Below, piece after piece: positions 33,339 through 41,909 of a stretch of 64,000 nucleotides of DNA. Where the stretch lies: positions 36,050 through 100,049 of the forward strand of contig DIYL01000018.1 in the NCBI GenBank assembly GCA_002428985.1, written 5' to 3'. Under the pieces are notes generated by a model. It saw only the letters and a list, made by a program, of their open reading frames with translations, had not been told where the DNA came from and did no database searches. Every line of letters begins with the position of its first letter. The stretch's first letter is position 1. The translations under genes and the position numbers were made by a program. This stretch comes from Anaerolineales bacterium UBA6055 (lineage in GTDB: Bacteria; Chloroflexota; Anaerolineae; Aggregatilineales; Phototrophicaceae).

Positions 33339-34934
33339 ATGCTTAAGATTTCGCGTAGTCAATTGATATTTGGACTGATCATTATTGTGCTTGCGTTTGG
33401 GTTGACTTATGGGCTTGTTGGGATGCCAGCTTATCCAGATGCGTATTATCACTATAATGTCGCTAATCGTCTTGCGATGGGTGATGGATTCGTTGACGAT
33501 TACCTGTGGATATTTATTGGAGCGCCAGATAGCTTACCAGCACCATCTAATTTATATTGGATGCCGATGACAGGGATTCTTGGTAGTTTGGGGATGAGTG
33601 TATTTAATGCACCAGACTCGTATCGGGCGGCACAATTCTTCTTCGCTTTGATGACTGCTGGTGTGGGATTTATCACGTACCGTTTTGCATTCTTATTGGG
33701 TGGTAGGTTACGTCATGCGTGGATTGCGGGCTTGTTGAGTGTTATTGGTGGTTTTTTTGCTGCACGCTGGGGGACGATGGACACGTTTGCACCATATGCG
33801 TTTATCGGAGCATTAGCTTTGCTATTTATGGGTCTGGGGATGGTTGCAAAACAGCGCAACTGGCTCTACTGGGTATTAGCAGGCATATTTGCCGGGCTTG
33901 GACATCTTACGCGTGCTGATGGACTTTTGTTGATACTAACAGCATGGTCAGTGTTGTTTTTTCCATTCGACTTTTTCAAAACTAAATTTATCAATGTTTT
34001 TAAACAACGACTGTTTTGGTTCGGTCTAGTCACTCTATTTTATGTATTAACCATGTCCCCTTGGTTTATGCGCAATTTGCATGAAATAGGAACGATTTTG
34101 CCTGTTGGCGGCACACAGTCGATTTGGTTTACAGAATATAATGATTTGTTCAACTATCCACCGGATGTATCACCTGACACGCTGTTTGCCGATGGACTAA
34201 GTGTATTTGGGGAGTCGCGTTGGGTTGCATTTACGAATAATTTAGCGACGTTTGTCGCAGTTGAAGGGTTGATTGTACTGACACCTTTAATGCTAATTGG
34301 CTTGTGGCGACGGCGAGATAATCTATTGTTGCGTGGATTCTGGATTTTTGCCGTAGGAATCCATCTTGCGATGACATTTGTATTTCCGTTTCCGGGGTAT
34401 CGTGGTGGATTGTTCCATGCTGTTGCAGCGTTGATTCCCTTTTGGATGGTACTAGGAATATTGGGGCTAGATGACGTCGTCGATTGGATTGCAAAACGCC
34501 GACGTGCTTGGAAACCACAGACTGCAAAGCCAATTTTTTCTATTATGATGCTATTTATCGGTATTGCTCTGACTGTTACAGTCGCACTACCCGCAAGTGT
34601 CGGTGAAAATCAGGGACTTGGACGTATCTATACAGGCCTCCAAGAACAGTTGCCACGATCCGCACGGATTATGATTAATGACCCTGCACAGTTATATTAT
34701 TTTCTGGGAATGGGTGGGGTAACAATACCAAATGAATCTGTTGACATTGTGCCAACGATCGCACGACAGTATGACATTGACTATCTCGTACTAGAGTTTG
34801 TTACAGATGATGGATTTATTGGGGCTGCACCAATCAACTTTCAATTCGATGCTAATAATCCCCCTGATTTTTTAGAGCCTATCCCGTTTGATAATCGGAA
34901 AGATGTTCGCTTGTATGCCATTATCAAAGATTAA
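33339..34934 (+). CDS. GT-C-like membrane glycosyltransferase
   Basis: A 531-residue protein with about twelve membrane helices. The first loop, YPDAYYHYNVANRLAMGDG, has the Asp and His-Tyr cluster seen in GT39- and STT3-like enzymes, followed by WIFIGAPDSLPAPSNLYWMP. Helix-flanking segments RWGTMDTFAPYAF and LGHLTRADGLLLI are also typical. A short soluble tail (about 425-531) carries MINDPAQLYYFLGMGG and YLVLEFVTDDGF. It likely transfers a polyprenyl-linked sugar outside the membrane. The next gene starts inside its last 20 bp. Confidence 0.8.
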   Translation: MLKISRSQLIFGLIIIVLAFGLTYGLVGMPAYPDAYYHYNVANRLAMGDGFVDDYLWIFIGAPDSLPAPSNLYWMPMTGILGSLGMSVFNAPDSYRAAQFFFALMTAGVGFITYRFAFLLGGRLRHAWIAGLLSVIGGFFAARWGTMDTFAPYAFIGALALLFMGLGMVAKQRNWLYWVLAGIFAGLGHLTRADGLLLILTAWSVLFFPFDFFKTKFINVFKQRLFWFGLVTLFYVLTMSPWFMRNLHEIGTILPVGGTQSIWFTEYNDLFNYPPDVSPDTLFADGLSVFGESRWVAFTNNLATFVAVEGLIVLTPLMLIGLWRRRDNLLLRGFWIFAVGIHLAMTFVFPFPGYRGGLFHAVAALIPFWMVLGILGLDDVVDWIAKRRRAWKPQTAKPIFSIMMLFIGIALTVTVALPASVGENQGLGRIYTGLQEQLPRSARIMINDPAQLYYFLGMGGVTIPNESVDIVPTIARQYDIDYLVLEFVTDDGFIGAAPINFQFDANNPPDFLEPIPFDNRKDVRLYAIIKD

Positions 34935-36459
34935 ATTAAATCGAGTCGACATAGTCTATATTGTTGCTTCATTTTGCCTTGTTGCCTTGTATGCATTGAT
35001 TGCTGGCGAAGGTTTCCCTTTAGATGATAGCTGGATTCATCAGACTTATGGACGTAACTTGGCAGAAAATGGTGAATGGGCATTCATCTCCGGTCAACCG
35101 AGTGCGGCATCAACATCACCCTTGTATACTGTGTTGCTCTCAATCGGATACTTATTGAATGTACCATATACTGTATGGGCACATCTTCTGGGTGCTGCAT
35201 CGCTGTCTGTTATGGCGATGTTGTCATCACGAATGATTGCGTGGATTTTACCCAATAATCGTATCCCATCTGTACTCGGTGGTGTGGTAATGATAACTAC
35301 TTGGCATCTGATTTGGGCAGCCGTGTCTGGTATGGAGACAATCATCTTTAGTATGTTGACACTTGTACTTATTTATTGGGCATGGCGTGAACACTATGTT
35401 GAAACTTCTATACCCCTCACTGTACGAGCTGTCATATTTGGTATATTCGCTGGATTTATAACGTTAGCCCGTCCTGAAGGGATCATGCTTGTAGGGCTGA
35501 TTGGGTTGATTTTTCTGTTAGTTCAACCACAGGGTAACTTACGTGCAGTTATCATCTATGGAGTTGTCTCTGTTATTTCATTTGTGGTGGTGATGAGCCC
35601 GTATCTTGCATTAAATCTACAATTGACGGGTGGACTTCTTCCTAATACAGCGAATGCTAAATTCCAGCAACATGGAATATTGCTTCAATTACCTTATCTG
35701 ACACGGGTTCAGAGTTTAATCATACCTATATTGGCTGGTGGGCAATTTTTGCTGATTCCCGGTGCTGTGATATTTGTATGGATGGTTGCAAAGCGTGAAT
35801 CGTTGCGTCATTGGTTGTTATTATTTTTGCCATTATTATGGGCATTAGCATTGATTTTACTCTATGCTGCACGATTACCTGCCGCATACCAACATGGGCG
35901 TTATGTCATCCCGACATTACCAGCGTTTGTCTTGGTCGGTACCATTGGAACATTCTATGCTGTCGAAATGTGGAAGCGTCGTATGTTACCTCGGGTTCTG
36001 AGCCGTTCACTTTTTGCATCGGCTTTATTAGGTCAAATTGCATTTGCGGTTGTCCTTGCCCCACCGATTTTTGCGACGGACGTTGCCATTATCAATGAAG
36101 AAATGGTTGCATCAGCGCAGTGGATTAACGGGAATATCCCGAAAGATCAACTACTAGCAATTCATGATATTGGTGCAGTTGGTTATTTTACACCTCGCCC
36201 AATGTTAGATATTGCAGGGTTAGTTAGCCCTGATGTTGTTCCTATTGTAACGAATGCAGATGCATTATGGGAGTTGATGCAGGAACAGGATGCACAATAT
36301 CTCATGGCATTCCCTGACCAAATCCCCGGTGATAATGTCAATGATTCTCGTTTGTGTCGGATATTTATTACGAACGGGCCGACTGCAATACGGCAGGGAG
36401 GGTCAAATATGGCTATTTATCGGTTAGCTTGGGATGGGGATTGTCTAACAGATGAATAA
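34915..36459 (+). CDS. GT-C-like membrane glycosyltransferase
   Basis: A 514-residue protein with about eleven membrane helices. The first loop reads FPLDDSWIHQTYGRNLAENG then FISGQPSAASTSPLYTVLL, a strong mark of GT39-like bacterial proteins, with LDDSW as the presumed catalytic acid site. ISGMETIIF-like (VSGMETIIFSM) and LARPEGIMLVGLI segments follow. The soluble tail has AIHDIGAVGYFTPRPMLDIA, a common ending of the family. Start: ATG at 34915 preferred; TTG at 34888 and ATG at 34903 are in frame upstream. It overlaps the previous gene by 20 bp and ends the glycosyltransferase run. Confidence 0.82.
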   Translation: MPLSKIKLNRVDIVYIVASFCLVALYALIAGEGFPLDDSWIHQTYGRNLAENGEWAFISGQPSAASTSPLYTVLLSIGYLLNVPYTVWAHLLGAASLSVMAMLSSRMIAWILPNNRIPSVLGGVVMITTWHLIWAAVSGMETIIFSMLTLVLIYWAWREHYVETSIPLTVRAVIFGIFAGFITLARPEGIMLVGLIGLIFLLVQPQGNLRAVIIYGVVSVISFVVVMSPYLALNLQLTGGLLPNTANAKFQQHGILLQLPYLTRVQSLIIPILAGGQFLLIPGAVIFVWMVAKRESLRHWLLLFLPLLWALALILLYAARLPAAYQHGRYVIPTLPAFVLVGTIGTFYAVEMWKRRMLPRVLSRSLFASALLGQIAFAVVLAPPIFATDVAIINEEMVASAQWINGNIPKDQLLAIHDIGAVGYFTPRPMLDIAGLVSPDVVPIVTNADALWELMQEQDAQYLMAFPDQIPGDNVNDSRLCRIFITNGPTAIRQGGSNMAIYRLAWDGDCLTDE

Positions 36460-36465
36460 GTTTAG

Positions 36466-36495
36466 TCGTCATGATCCATTAAAATGCTCTATAAT
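36466..36495 (+). promoter_or_regulatory. candidate promoter of the PspA-like gene
   Basis: A perfect -10 hexamer TATAAT (36490-36495) lies 18 nt after TCGTCA (36466-36471, four of six matches to TTGACA). The predicted start of transcription is about 30 nt before the ATG at 36534. It suggests the PspA-like gene is expressed apart from the glycosyltransferase genes. Confidence 0.45.
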
Positions 36496-36533
36496 AGATG
36501 AAACTGCACGGATATAGCAGAAGGTGACATAAT

Positions 36534-37277
36534 ATGGACAGCCTATTCGATAAACTTTCTACATTAGTTAATGCACAAGTTAACGATTTCCTCGGACGTA
36601 ATCCGCAATCTCCATTGGCACGGATTAAGTTGGATGCGGAAGAAGTTGAAAATAACCCGCGTCGGACTGTGAAATCACTACGTGACCGCCTTGAAGAAGC
36701 GATGGCGTATGAAGATGAGATACAAGCCAAGATTGATAAACTAACCCAAGAAGCAATTCAGTTGGATGAGCAAATTGATATGATGATTAAATCCAACGAT
36801 GAATTTGGAGCTCGTCGGGTGCAAGGGCAGTTAAATATGAAGCAACAACAACTGTCGATTGCTGAGTCAGAATTGCGAGATCACCGCACATTGAGTCAAC
36901 ACCTAATGCAAGAAATGACGACACTCGAAATGGCATTGGATAACCAGCAAAATCAACAGAAAAATTCGGCATCTAATCCGCCAAAATCGAGCGGTGGCGG
37001 AATTCGTATCCCCGTTGATGGAGAAGATCGTTCAGAGGATAATAACAAATCCGTCCTTGACACTGTATCTGATAAGTTCAATGAAACGCGCTCATCATTG
37101 GAAAACTTGTTGAACAATTCTCCCGTACCAAAAGCTCCAGATGTATCGGAACGTTTTCAGAAGTTCGATATTGTGGATGAAGTACCTGATCCCCGCAAGC
37201 CAAAGTCTAAGAAAAAAGATAGTGGAGATATGAATCAACGTGTCTCACGCTTAAGTAAGCCGGATGATGATTCGTAA
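36534..37277 (+). CDS. PspA/IM30-like coiled-coil protein (divergent)
   Basis: A 247-residue protein. The N-terminus MDSLFDKLSTLVNAQVNDFL resembles the membrane-binding amphipathic helix of PspA/IM30 proteins. A long coiled coil follows (about 25-145: RDRLEEAMAYEDEIQAKI, ARRVQGQLNMKQQQLSIAES). The last 100 residues are polar, with a KSSGGGIRIP turn and a basic end, and lack the usual PspA alpha-helices 5-6. PspA proteins bind stressed membranes and form ESCRT-III-like assemblies. Here the fold is inferred from pattern, so the name is tentative. GAAGG precedes the ATG; a terminator follows. Confidence 0.65.
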   Translation: MDSLFDKLSTLVNAQVNDFLGRNPQSPLARIKLDAEEVENNPRRTVKSLRDRLEEAMAYEDEIQAKIDKLTQEAIQLDEQIDMMIKSNDEFGARRVQGQLNMKQQQLSIAESELRDHRTLSQHLMQEMTTLEMALDNQQNQQKNSASNPPKSSGGGIRIPVDGEDRSEDNNKSVLDTVSDKFNETRSSLENLLNNSPVPKAPDVSERFQKFDIVDEVPDPRKPKSKKKDSGDMNQRVSRLSKPDDDS

Positions 37278-37319
37278 TTGAAATACCCTTTTGGCTCCTT
37301 GCATATTCTATAAACATAT

Positions 37320-37347
37320 ACCCTACATTTGTGTAGGGTTTGTTTTC
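37320..37347 (+). terminator. intrinsic terminator after the PspA-like gene
   Basis: An 8-bp stem, ACCCTACA / TGTAGGGT, with loop TTTG, followed by TTGTTTTC. It lies about 43 nt after the stop. The downstream 130 bp up to the TadE-like gene contain a TTGACA (37369-37374) without a good -10 partner, and the weak dyad CTAAGA / TCTTAG (37431-37455) before the start. Confidence 0.75.
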
Positions 37348-37480
37348 TTATATGGATGTAATTATCCTTTGACAAAACCCTATCATTTTTTTGATTTTGT
37401 TCGGTAACAACTGTGCTATTGTGGTAGTATCTAAGAGGAAATCATATTATCTTAGCTTTGAAATTAAATGAGAAATCATA

Positions 37481-38779
37481 ATGAGACAATTTCTTAGAAC
37501 AATTCTGAGGATACTGGACGGGTCACCAAGTTCGCCCATGGTGGCAGGAAATCGGCAACGGGGACAGAGTATGCTGGAATTAGCATTCATCACACCTCTG
37601 TTGGCGATATTAGTTGCGGGAGCCGTTGAAGTCGGTTGGTATACTAACCGCTGGTTATCCCTATTGGAAATTACACGTGTTGGTGCGCGCTCTGCGACAT
37701 TTTTGCAGGGAGAGTTAAGTCCGTTACAATGGGATGATAATGCGTCGATACACCCTGATATACAAGAAACCTATTTGTTGATTCCACCGGGTGATCCTAG
37801 ACATGACGCAGCAGTGAATGCACGAGAATGTGAAAGCGGTAGTAACTACGGCTTTTATTCATTTATAGTGTGTATTATGGAAACCTCGCTATCTCCACTC
37901 GAATTACAGACGCATGATACTGCGGTCGATGACATTGTAATTTCTGTTTTTGCTATTCAGAATGTGAATAATGCACGGTGGGCAGGGACGGATGGTGCGC
38001 CTGCTGAAAACGGTGGTATCCGTCCGGTATATCGAGAAGTACTCCCATTGAGTGGGATTATTACACCAACAGAAGAATTGTATAAAATCACTTATGATTT
38101 GAATGCCAATGGGTATCGTAATGATTATCCACCCGGTCTTCAATCGATTGTGGTTGGGCGCTATCCTATCAAGGCTAATGAATGTAATATGAAACCAGCG
38201 GTTGGTGGTCCGGAGCTACTGGAGACTACAGACTCGGCTTTTGAATACGATCCATTTGATTATCTTCAATCCGGACAATCAATTGGTAATACAACATCAG
38301 AGAATCCGTATACTGGCTCAACACCCTACGTACTTGAAGTTCGTGATGAATCCACAGGTTTAGATTTTTCCGATACCGATGCTGAATTTCAACGTGGTTT
38401 CGTTTATCTTGGACAACACCGCGTTGATGATCCATCGGTTTATTGCTATGGGTCTGAATTTACGATGCGTGAAGTCGAAGTATTATTGAATATGCCACGG
38501 TTTATTCAGCCGGATTTGTATGATCCACCACCAGGCAACCCGGGTGATCCTGACTATAATGATTGGGTTGAAGAAGTCTATGATTCGCAAGATGATCGCT
38601 TGTACTTCGAACCACAGGGACTCACACTGGTCGAGGTTTTCTGGGAACATAGTTTGTTGTTAGATTTTCCGCTATTCCGACCATTACAAGAAGCGTATGA
38701 CGATGCGATGATTATCTCGTTATGGTCTGCTTTCCCGTTACCCACTGCTGCACCCAATATCACCTATCAACTGCCGTAA
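37481..38779 (+). CDS. TadE-like pilus-associated pseudopilin-type protein
   Basis: A 432-residue protein with the TadE/TadG N-terminal signature RGQSMLELAFITPLLAILVA (Gly-Gln-Ser, then Glu five residues on, then the hydrophobic stretch about 36-50), the form recognised as a type IV-like or Tad-type membrane segment. The remaining 370 residues are outside the membrane and rich in Asp, Pro and Tyr. TadE/TadF pseudopilins are usually about 150-200 residues, so this one is long. It probably assembles with or is exported by the Tad machine whose motor genes lie at 2614-8973. First gene of a three-gene operon; no close relative of known function recognised. Confidence 0.8.
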   Translation: MRQFLRTILRILDGSPSSPMVAGNRQRGQSMLELAFITPLLAILVAGAVEVGWYTNRWLSLLEITRVGARSATFLQGELSPLQWDDNASIHPDIQETYLLIPPGDPRHDAAVNARECESGSNYGFYSFIVCIMETSLSPLELQTHDTAVDDIVISVFAIQNVNNARWAGTDGAPAENGGIRPVYREVLPLSGIITPTEELYKITYDLNANGYRNDYPPGLQSIVVGRYPIKANECNMKPAVGGPELLETTDSAFEYDPFDYLQSGQSIGNTTSENPYTGSTPYVLEVRDESTGLDFSDTDAEFQRGFVYLGQHRVDDPSVYCYGSEFTMREVEVLLNMPRFIQPDLYDPPPGNPGDPDYNDWVEEVYDSQDDRLYFEPQGLTLVEVFWEHSLLLDFPLFRPLQEAYDDAMIISLWSAFPLPTAAPNITYQLP

Positions 38780-38802
38780 AGTAGAGTATGTGACGATATA
38801 TT

Positions 38803-41800
38803 ATGATGAAAAAGTTTCTAAGACACCTTAAACAAGCCGAACGTGGTCAATCCATTATTATTCTGGGCATTGCATTTATTGTGTTGCTCGGTTTTGTTGG
38901 TTTGACGACAGATGTCTCTTTGATGTTTGTGCGCTATGCAACAATTCGCCGCGCTGTTGATAGTGCGTCACTAGCTGCTGCGACACAAATGCGTCAAGGT
39001 ACCGAAGAGGCGACGGTAGCGATTGCCGCTAAACAATTTGTGGAATTCCATGGGTTGAATTCTGTCGATGTTTTGGTCGAGTCTTGTCAGACACTTGACC
39101 GCCAAGCAAATGAAAGTGACTTTGCTGATCCTGCTGATTGGGAGAAGTTAAAGGAACTAGAAGAAGAGCTGTGTACCGATGACCAACGTAAGCTAGTGAA
39201 GGTGATTGTACAAGCCGAATCACCGACTGTCTTTTTGAGGCTATTAGGTTGGGAGACCTTCACATTACAAGCGTCAGCTATTTCTGAAACGGCGGCGCTA
39301 GATGTTGTTTTGATTATGGACGTGTCGGAGTCGATGCTGTCGGAGACATCCTATGATGATTGGGCGAAAATCGGAATGGGTTATGCCTTCCGCCCACCTC
39401 ATGTAGATGTTGATATTGCTAGAGCAAAAGCAATTGCCGATCTTAGTAGCCCGTCAGATTTTGAAATTAGTCAATATACCAGCAATTATTGGGAAACATC
39501 GCTGTTAGCTTGGCAGACCATCTCTGGTACCGGCGGGCAGCCGAGTGTTAATAACCGGCTCTGGTATAACTATGACACTAATAATGATGGGACAGTTGAT
39601 TCGCCTTTTGTGCCACCATTTGAGACTGCGAATGATCCGACAGTAGCACCTAACGACCCATTGTATGAAGTCCAAGTGTATGACCTTGATCAATTGGCTG
39701 CTTATGATCATACAGTCCACCCTGAATTTCCTGCTGATGTTACGAATCCGTCTCTGTTACCACGAGATGCGTGTCGAGTTCGTTTTTATCCATCTAGTAC
39801 ATTAGTTAAACCTAGTGCTAAAAATGCGCGATTGTTGCGACCGGGCGAAGGTGAGGGGCAGGATCCAAACTTCCAACTTTTAAATGAATTCTATGCCTCA
39901 AATGACGTTAACGCCTTAACCCCTAATTTCAAAGATCTTGATGGGGACGGATTGATTGATAGTGATGCGTGGGATTATTCCGCATTCGGTTATGGTAGTG
40001 GAAGCAATAGAGACAATAGTAGTTGGAATGGATTTGTCCCCACATATGATTTTTATGGATGCTGTAATGACCCTGGAACTCATGTCCTGAGCGGTGATGG
40101 TGGACCTGTTTATGATGCTAATAGTGGCTATGTTACCTTATCAAATGGTTCTGCGGACTTCGACTTTACTGATTTGATTTGTCAACCGTTTAAAGGGGCA
40201 CGTGACGCGGTAGAATTGTTCCTTGAGCGGATCGATTTTATTCGTGGTGACCGCGTAGCCTTTGTGACATTTGATCGCTCTGCATTTTTGATTAACCCGT
40301 GGAATACAGATGGGCAACTGGCGGGCGGTAGTCACATGATTGATCGCTACGATCATGCATTGCTGACATTACGTAAAGTGATTGGTGTTCGTGCCGAACC
40401 TAACTTCTATCTCTGGGATGATGGCAACAACTCAGGTGGTGGCGCAATTAACGCCCAATGGGTTGCATTTGCATCCGAAGGACAACCGATTGATTATGAG
40501 AGTGTGCAGGGTAACGGGGTGTATTTTAATGACTCCTCGAGAACATTCGGTGCGCCTAATGAAAGTATCTATTACCACTCTTACCCTGTTCGTGATTTCT
40601 GTTTCTATGGCGATGCATCAACTGCTGATACCTATAGCTTGAGTGATGGTGCATTTGGTGCGGCACATACCTTGCCATATCCACGTAATGAACGTCAAGA
40701 TGGTACTCAGGTTTCAAATCTATGGAATTCATACGTACTGGGCCAGGTGGGGGGCGGGGGCTTACGTTATGACAATTCAGCGCTTGAGGATTGGTTTATG
40801 CCAAGGCTCGGATATGAATTCTGGTCACAATGTCGTGGTACCAACATTGGTGCAGCATTGCGTGAAGGTAATAACGCGCTAGTTGATCCGAATACAACCC
40901 GTCGTTTTGGTGCGATTTGGGTTATGGTTCTACTTGGCGATGGTGCGGCGGGTGCGAGTGATCCGGTACGGCGTAATGGTAACAAATTAAGTGCACCTGA
41001 ACCGTATCGTACAGATGCCTTCGGTAATTTTGATCCTGTCGGTGGTGACTACGGCGCCTTTGGCGTTTGCCCGTTTGGAGTACCTAGTGATCCTGGTGAA
41101 TTAATTGATGATATACCAGAAATGTCACAGTTTCCACTCGGATTTGAATTCCCGTATTGCTCGGATGAAGATCCGCAGACACGCCATGATTGTGACTTCC
41201 GCCCTGATGATGGTGCAGAGGCAATTCAGGACAATGATTATAAAACCTATGACCAGCTTGTGGCCGATGGCGATTATATTGAAGGCGATCCTACTGAAAC
41301 GCGTACTCAGTCGCAAATCGAATTAGATTTGAACCGCAGCAATCTTTACGATCTTGATATTGGTGATGGGTGCGGTAACCAATATTACGATGTTGACGAT
41401 TATGCACGTGATTGGGCAGATTATGTTTCGCTACGTGACCCAGATTCACCAACTGATGAATTGCTACCGACAATCTATACAATTGGGTTTGGTCTAAACT
41501 TCGACGGCTCTGAGAATCCGGTCGCATCAAGCTCGGTTGAAGATTATCTCGGTGAACAGTTACTCCGTTATATTGCTGATGTTGGCGATAATAACGAATT
41601 AGACAATGACTACTATGAGCACTACCATGAATACCTCAATAATCCTAACGAATTGCATGTGGGAGAATTTGGCTTCCGTGGACCATGTCAAACAGTTAAT
41701 CTTGGTACAAGTGTTCAGAGTTATGACTTAAATAATGATACAACAATAGATGCTGGTGAGTTTGACTTAATGTTTGAACCACTTCCACCAAAAGAAGATT

Positions 41801-41892
41801 GTGGTAATTACTTTAATGCACCATCTGCAAATGAACTTGAAGCAGTGTTTGATTCGATTGCATCCAAACTGTTTACGCGGTTGGCTGGTTAG
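38803..41892 (+). CDS. TadG-like protein with von Willebrand factor A domain
   Basis: A 1029-residue protein. The N-terminus RGQSIIILGIAFIVLLGFVG is a Tad-type (TadG/DUF2134-like) membrane segment followed by RRAVDSASLAAATQMRQG. The vWA domain begins ALDVVLIMDVSESM with the metal-site DxSxS (D173, S175, S177). It is then split by a very long insert (about 180-480) before AVELFLERIDFIRGDRVAFVTF, and further inserts rich in Asp, Asn, Gly and Tyr follow. vWA domains bind proteins through a metal ion, and TadG-like proteins lie at the base or tip of Tad structures. Possible adhesin. Gene is 23 bp after the TadE-like gene and 17 bp before the next. Confidence 0.85.
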   Translation: MMKKFLRHLKQAERGQSIIILGIAFIVLLGFVGLTTDVSLMFVRYATIRRAVDSASLAAATQMRQGTEEATVAIAAKQFVEFHGLNSVDVLVESCQTLDRQANESDFADPADWEKLKELEEELCTDDQRKLVKVIVQAESPTVFLRLLGWETFTLQASAISETAALDVVLIMDVSESMLSETSYDDWAKIGMGYAFRPPHVDVDIARAKAIADLSSPSDFEISQYTSNYWETSLLAWQTISGTGGQPSVNNRLWYNYDTNNDGTVDSPFVPPFETANDPTVAPNDPLYEVQVYDLDQLAAYDHTVHPEFPADVTNPSLLPRDACRVRFYPSSTLVKPSAKNARLLRPGEGEGQDPNFQLLNEFYASNDVNALTPNFKDLDGDGLIDSDAWDYSAFGYGSGSNRDNSSWNGFVPTYDFYGCCNDPGTHVLSGDGGPVYDANSGYVTLSNGSADFDFTDLICQPFKGARDAVELFLERIDFIRGDRVAFVTFDRSAFLINPWNTDGQLAGGSHMIDRYDHALLTLRKVIGVRAEPNFYLWDDGNNSGGGAINAQWVAFASEGQPIDYESVQGNGVYFNDSSRTFGAPNESIYYHSYPVRDFCFYGDASTADTYSLSDGAFGAAHTLPYPRNERQDGTQVSNLWNSYVLGQVGGGGLRYDNSALEDWFMPRLGYEFWSQCRGTNIGAALREGNNALVDPNTTRRFGAIWVMVLLGDGAAGASDPVRRNGNKLSAPEPYRTDAFGNFDPVGGDYGAFGVCPFGVPSDPGELIDDIPEMSQFPLGFEFPYCSDEDPQTRHDCDFRPDDGAEAIQDNDYKTYDQLVADGDYIEGDPTETRTQSQIELDLNRSNLYDLDIGDGCGNQYYDVDDYARDWADYVSLRDPDSPTDELLPTIYTIGFGLNFDGSENPVASSSVEDYLGEQLLRYIADVGDNNELDNDYYEHYHEYLNNPNELHVGEFGFRGPCQTVNLGTSVQSYDLNNDTTIDAGEFDLMFEPLPPKEDCGNYFNAPSANELEAVFDSIASKLFTRLAG

Positions 41893-41909
41893 TAAAAGGA
41901 AGAGGGCTA

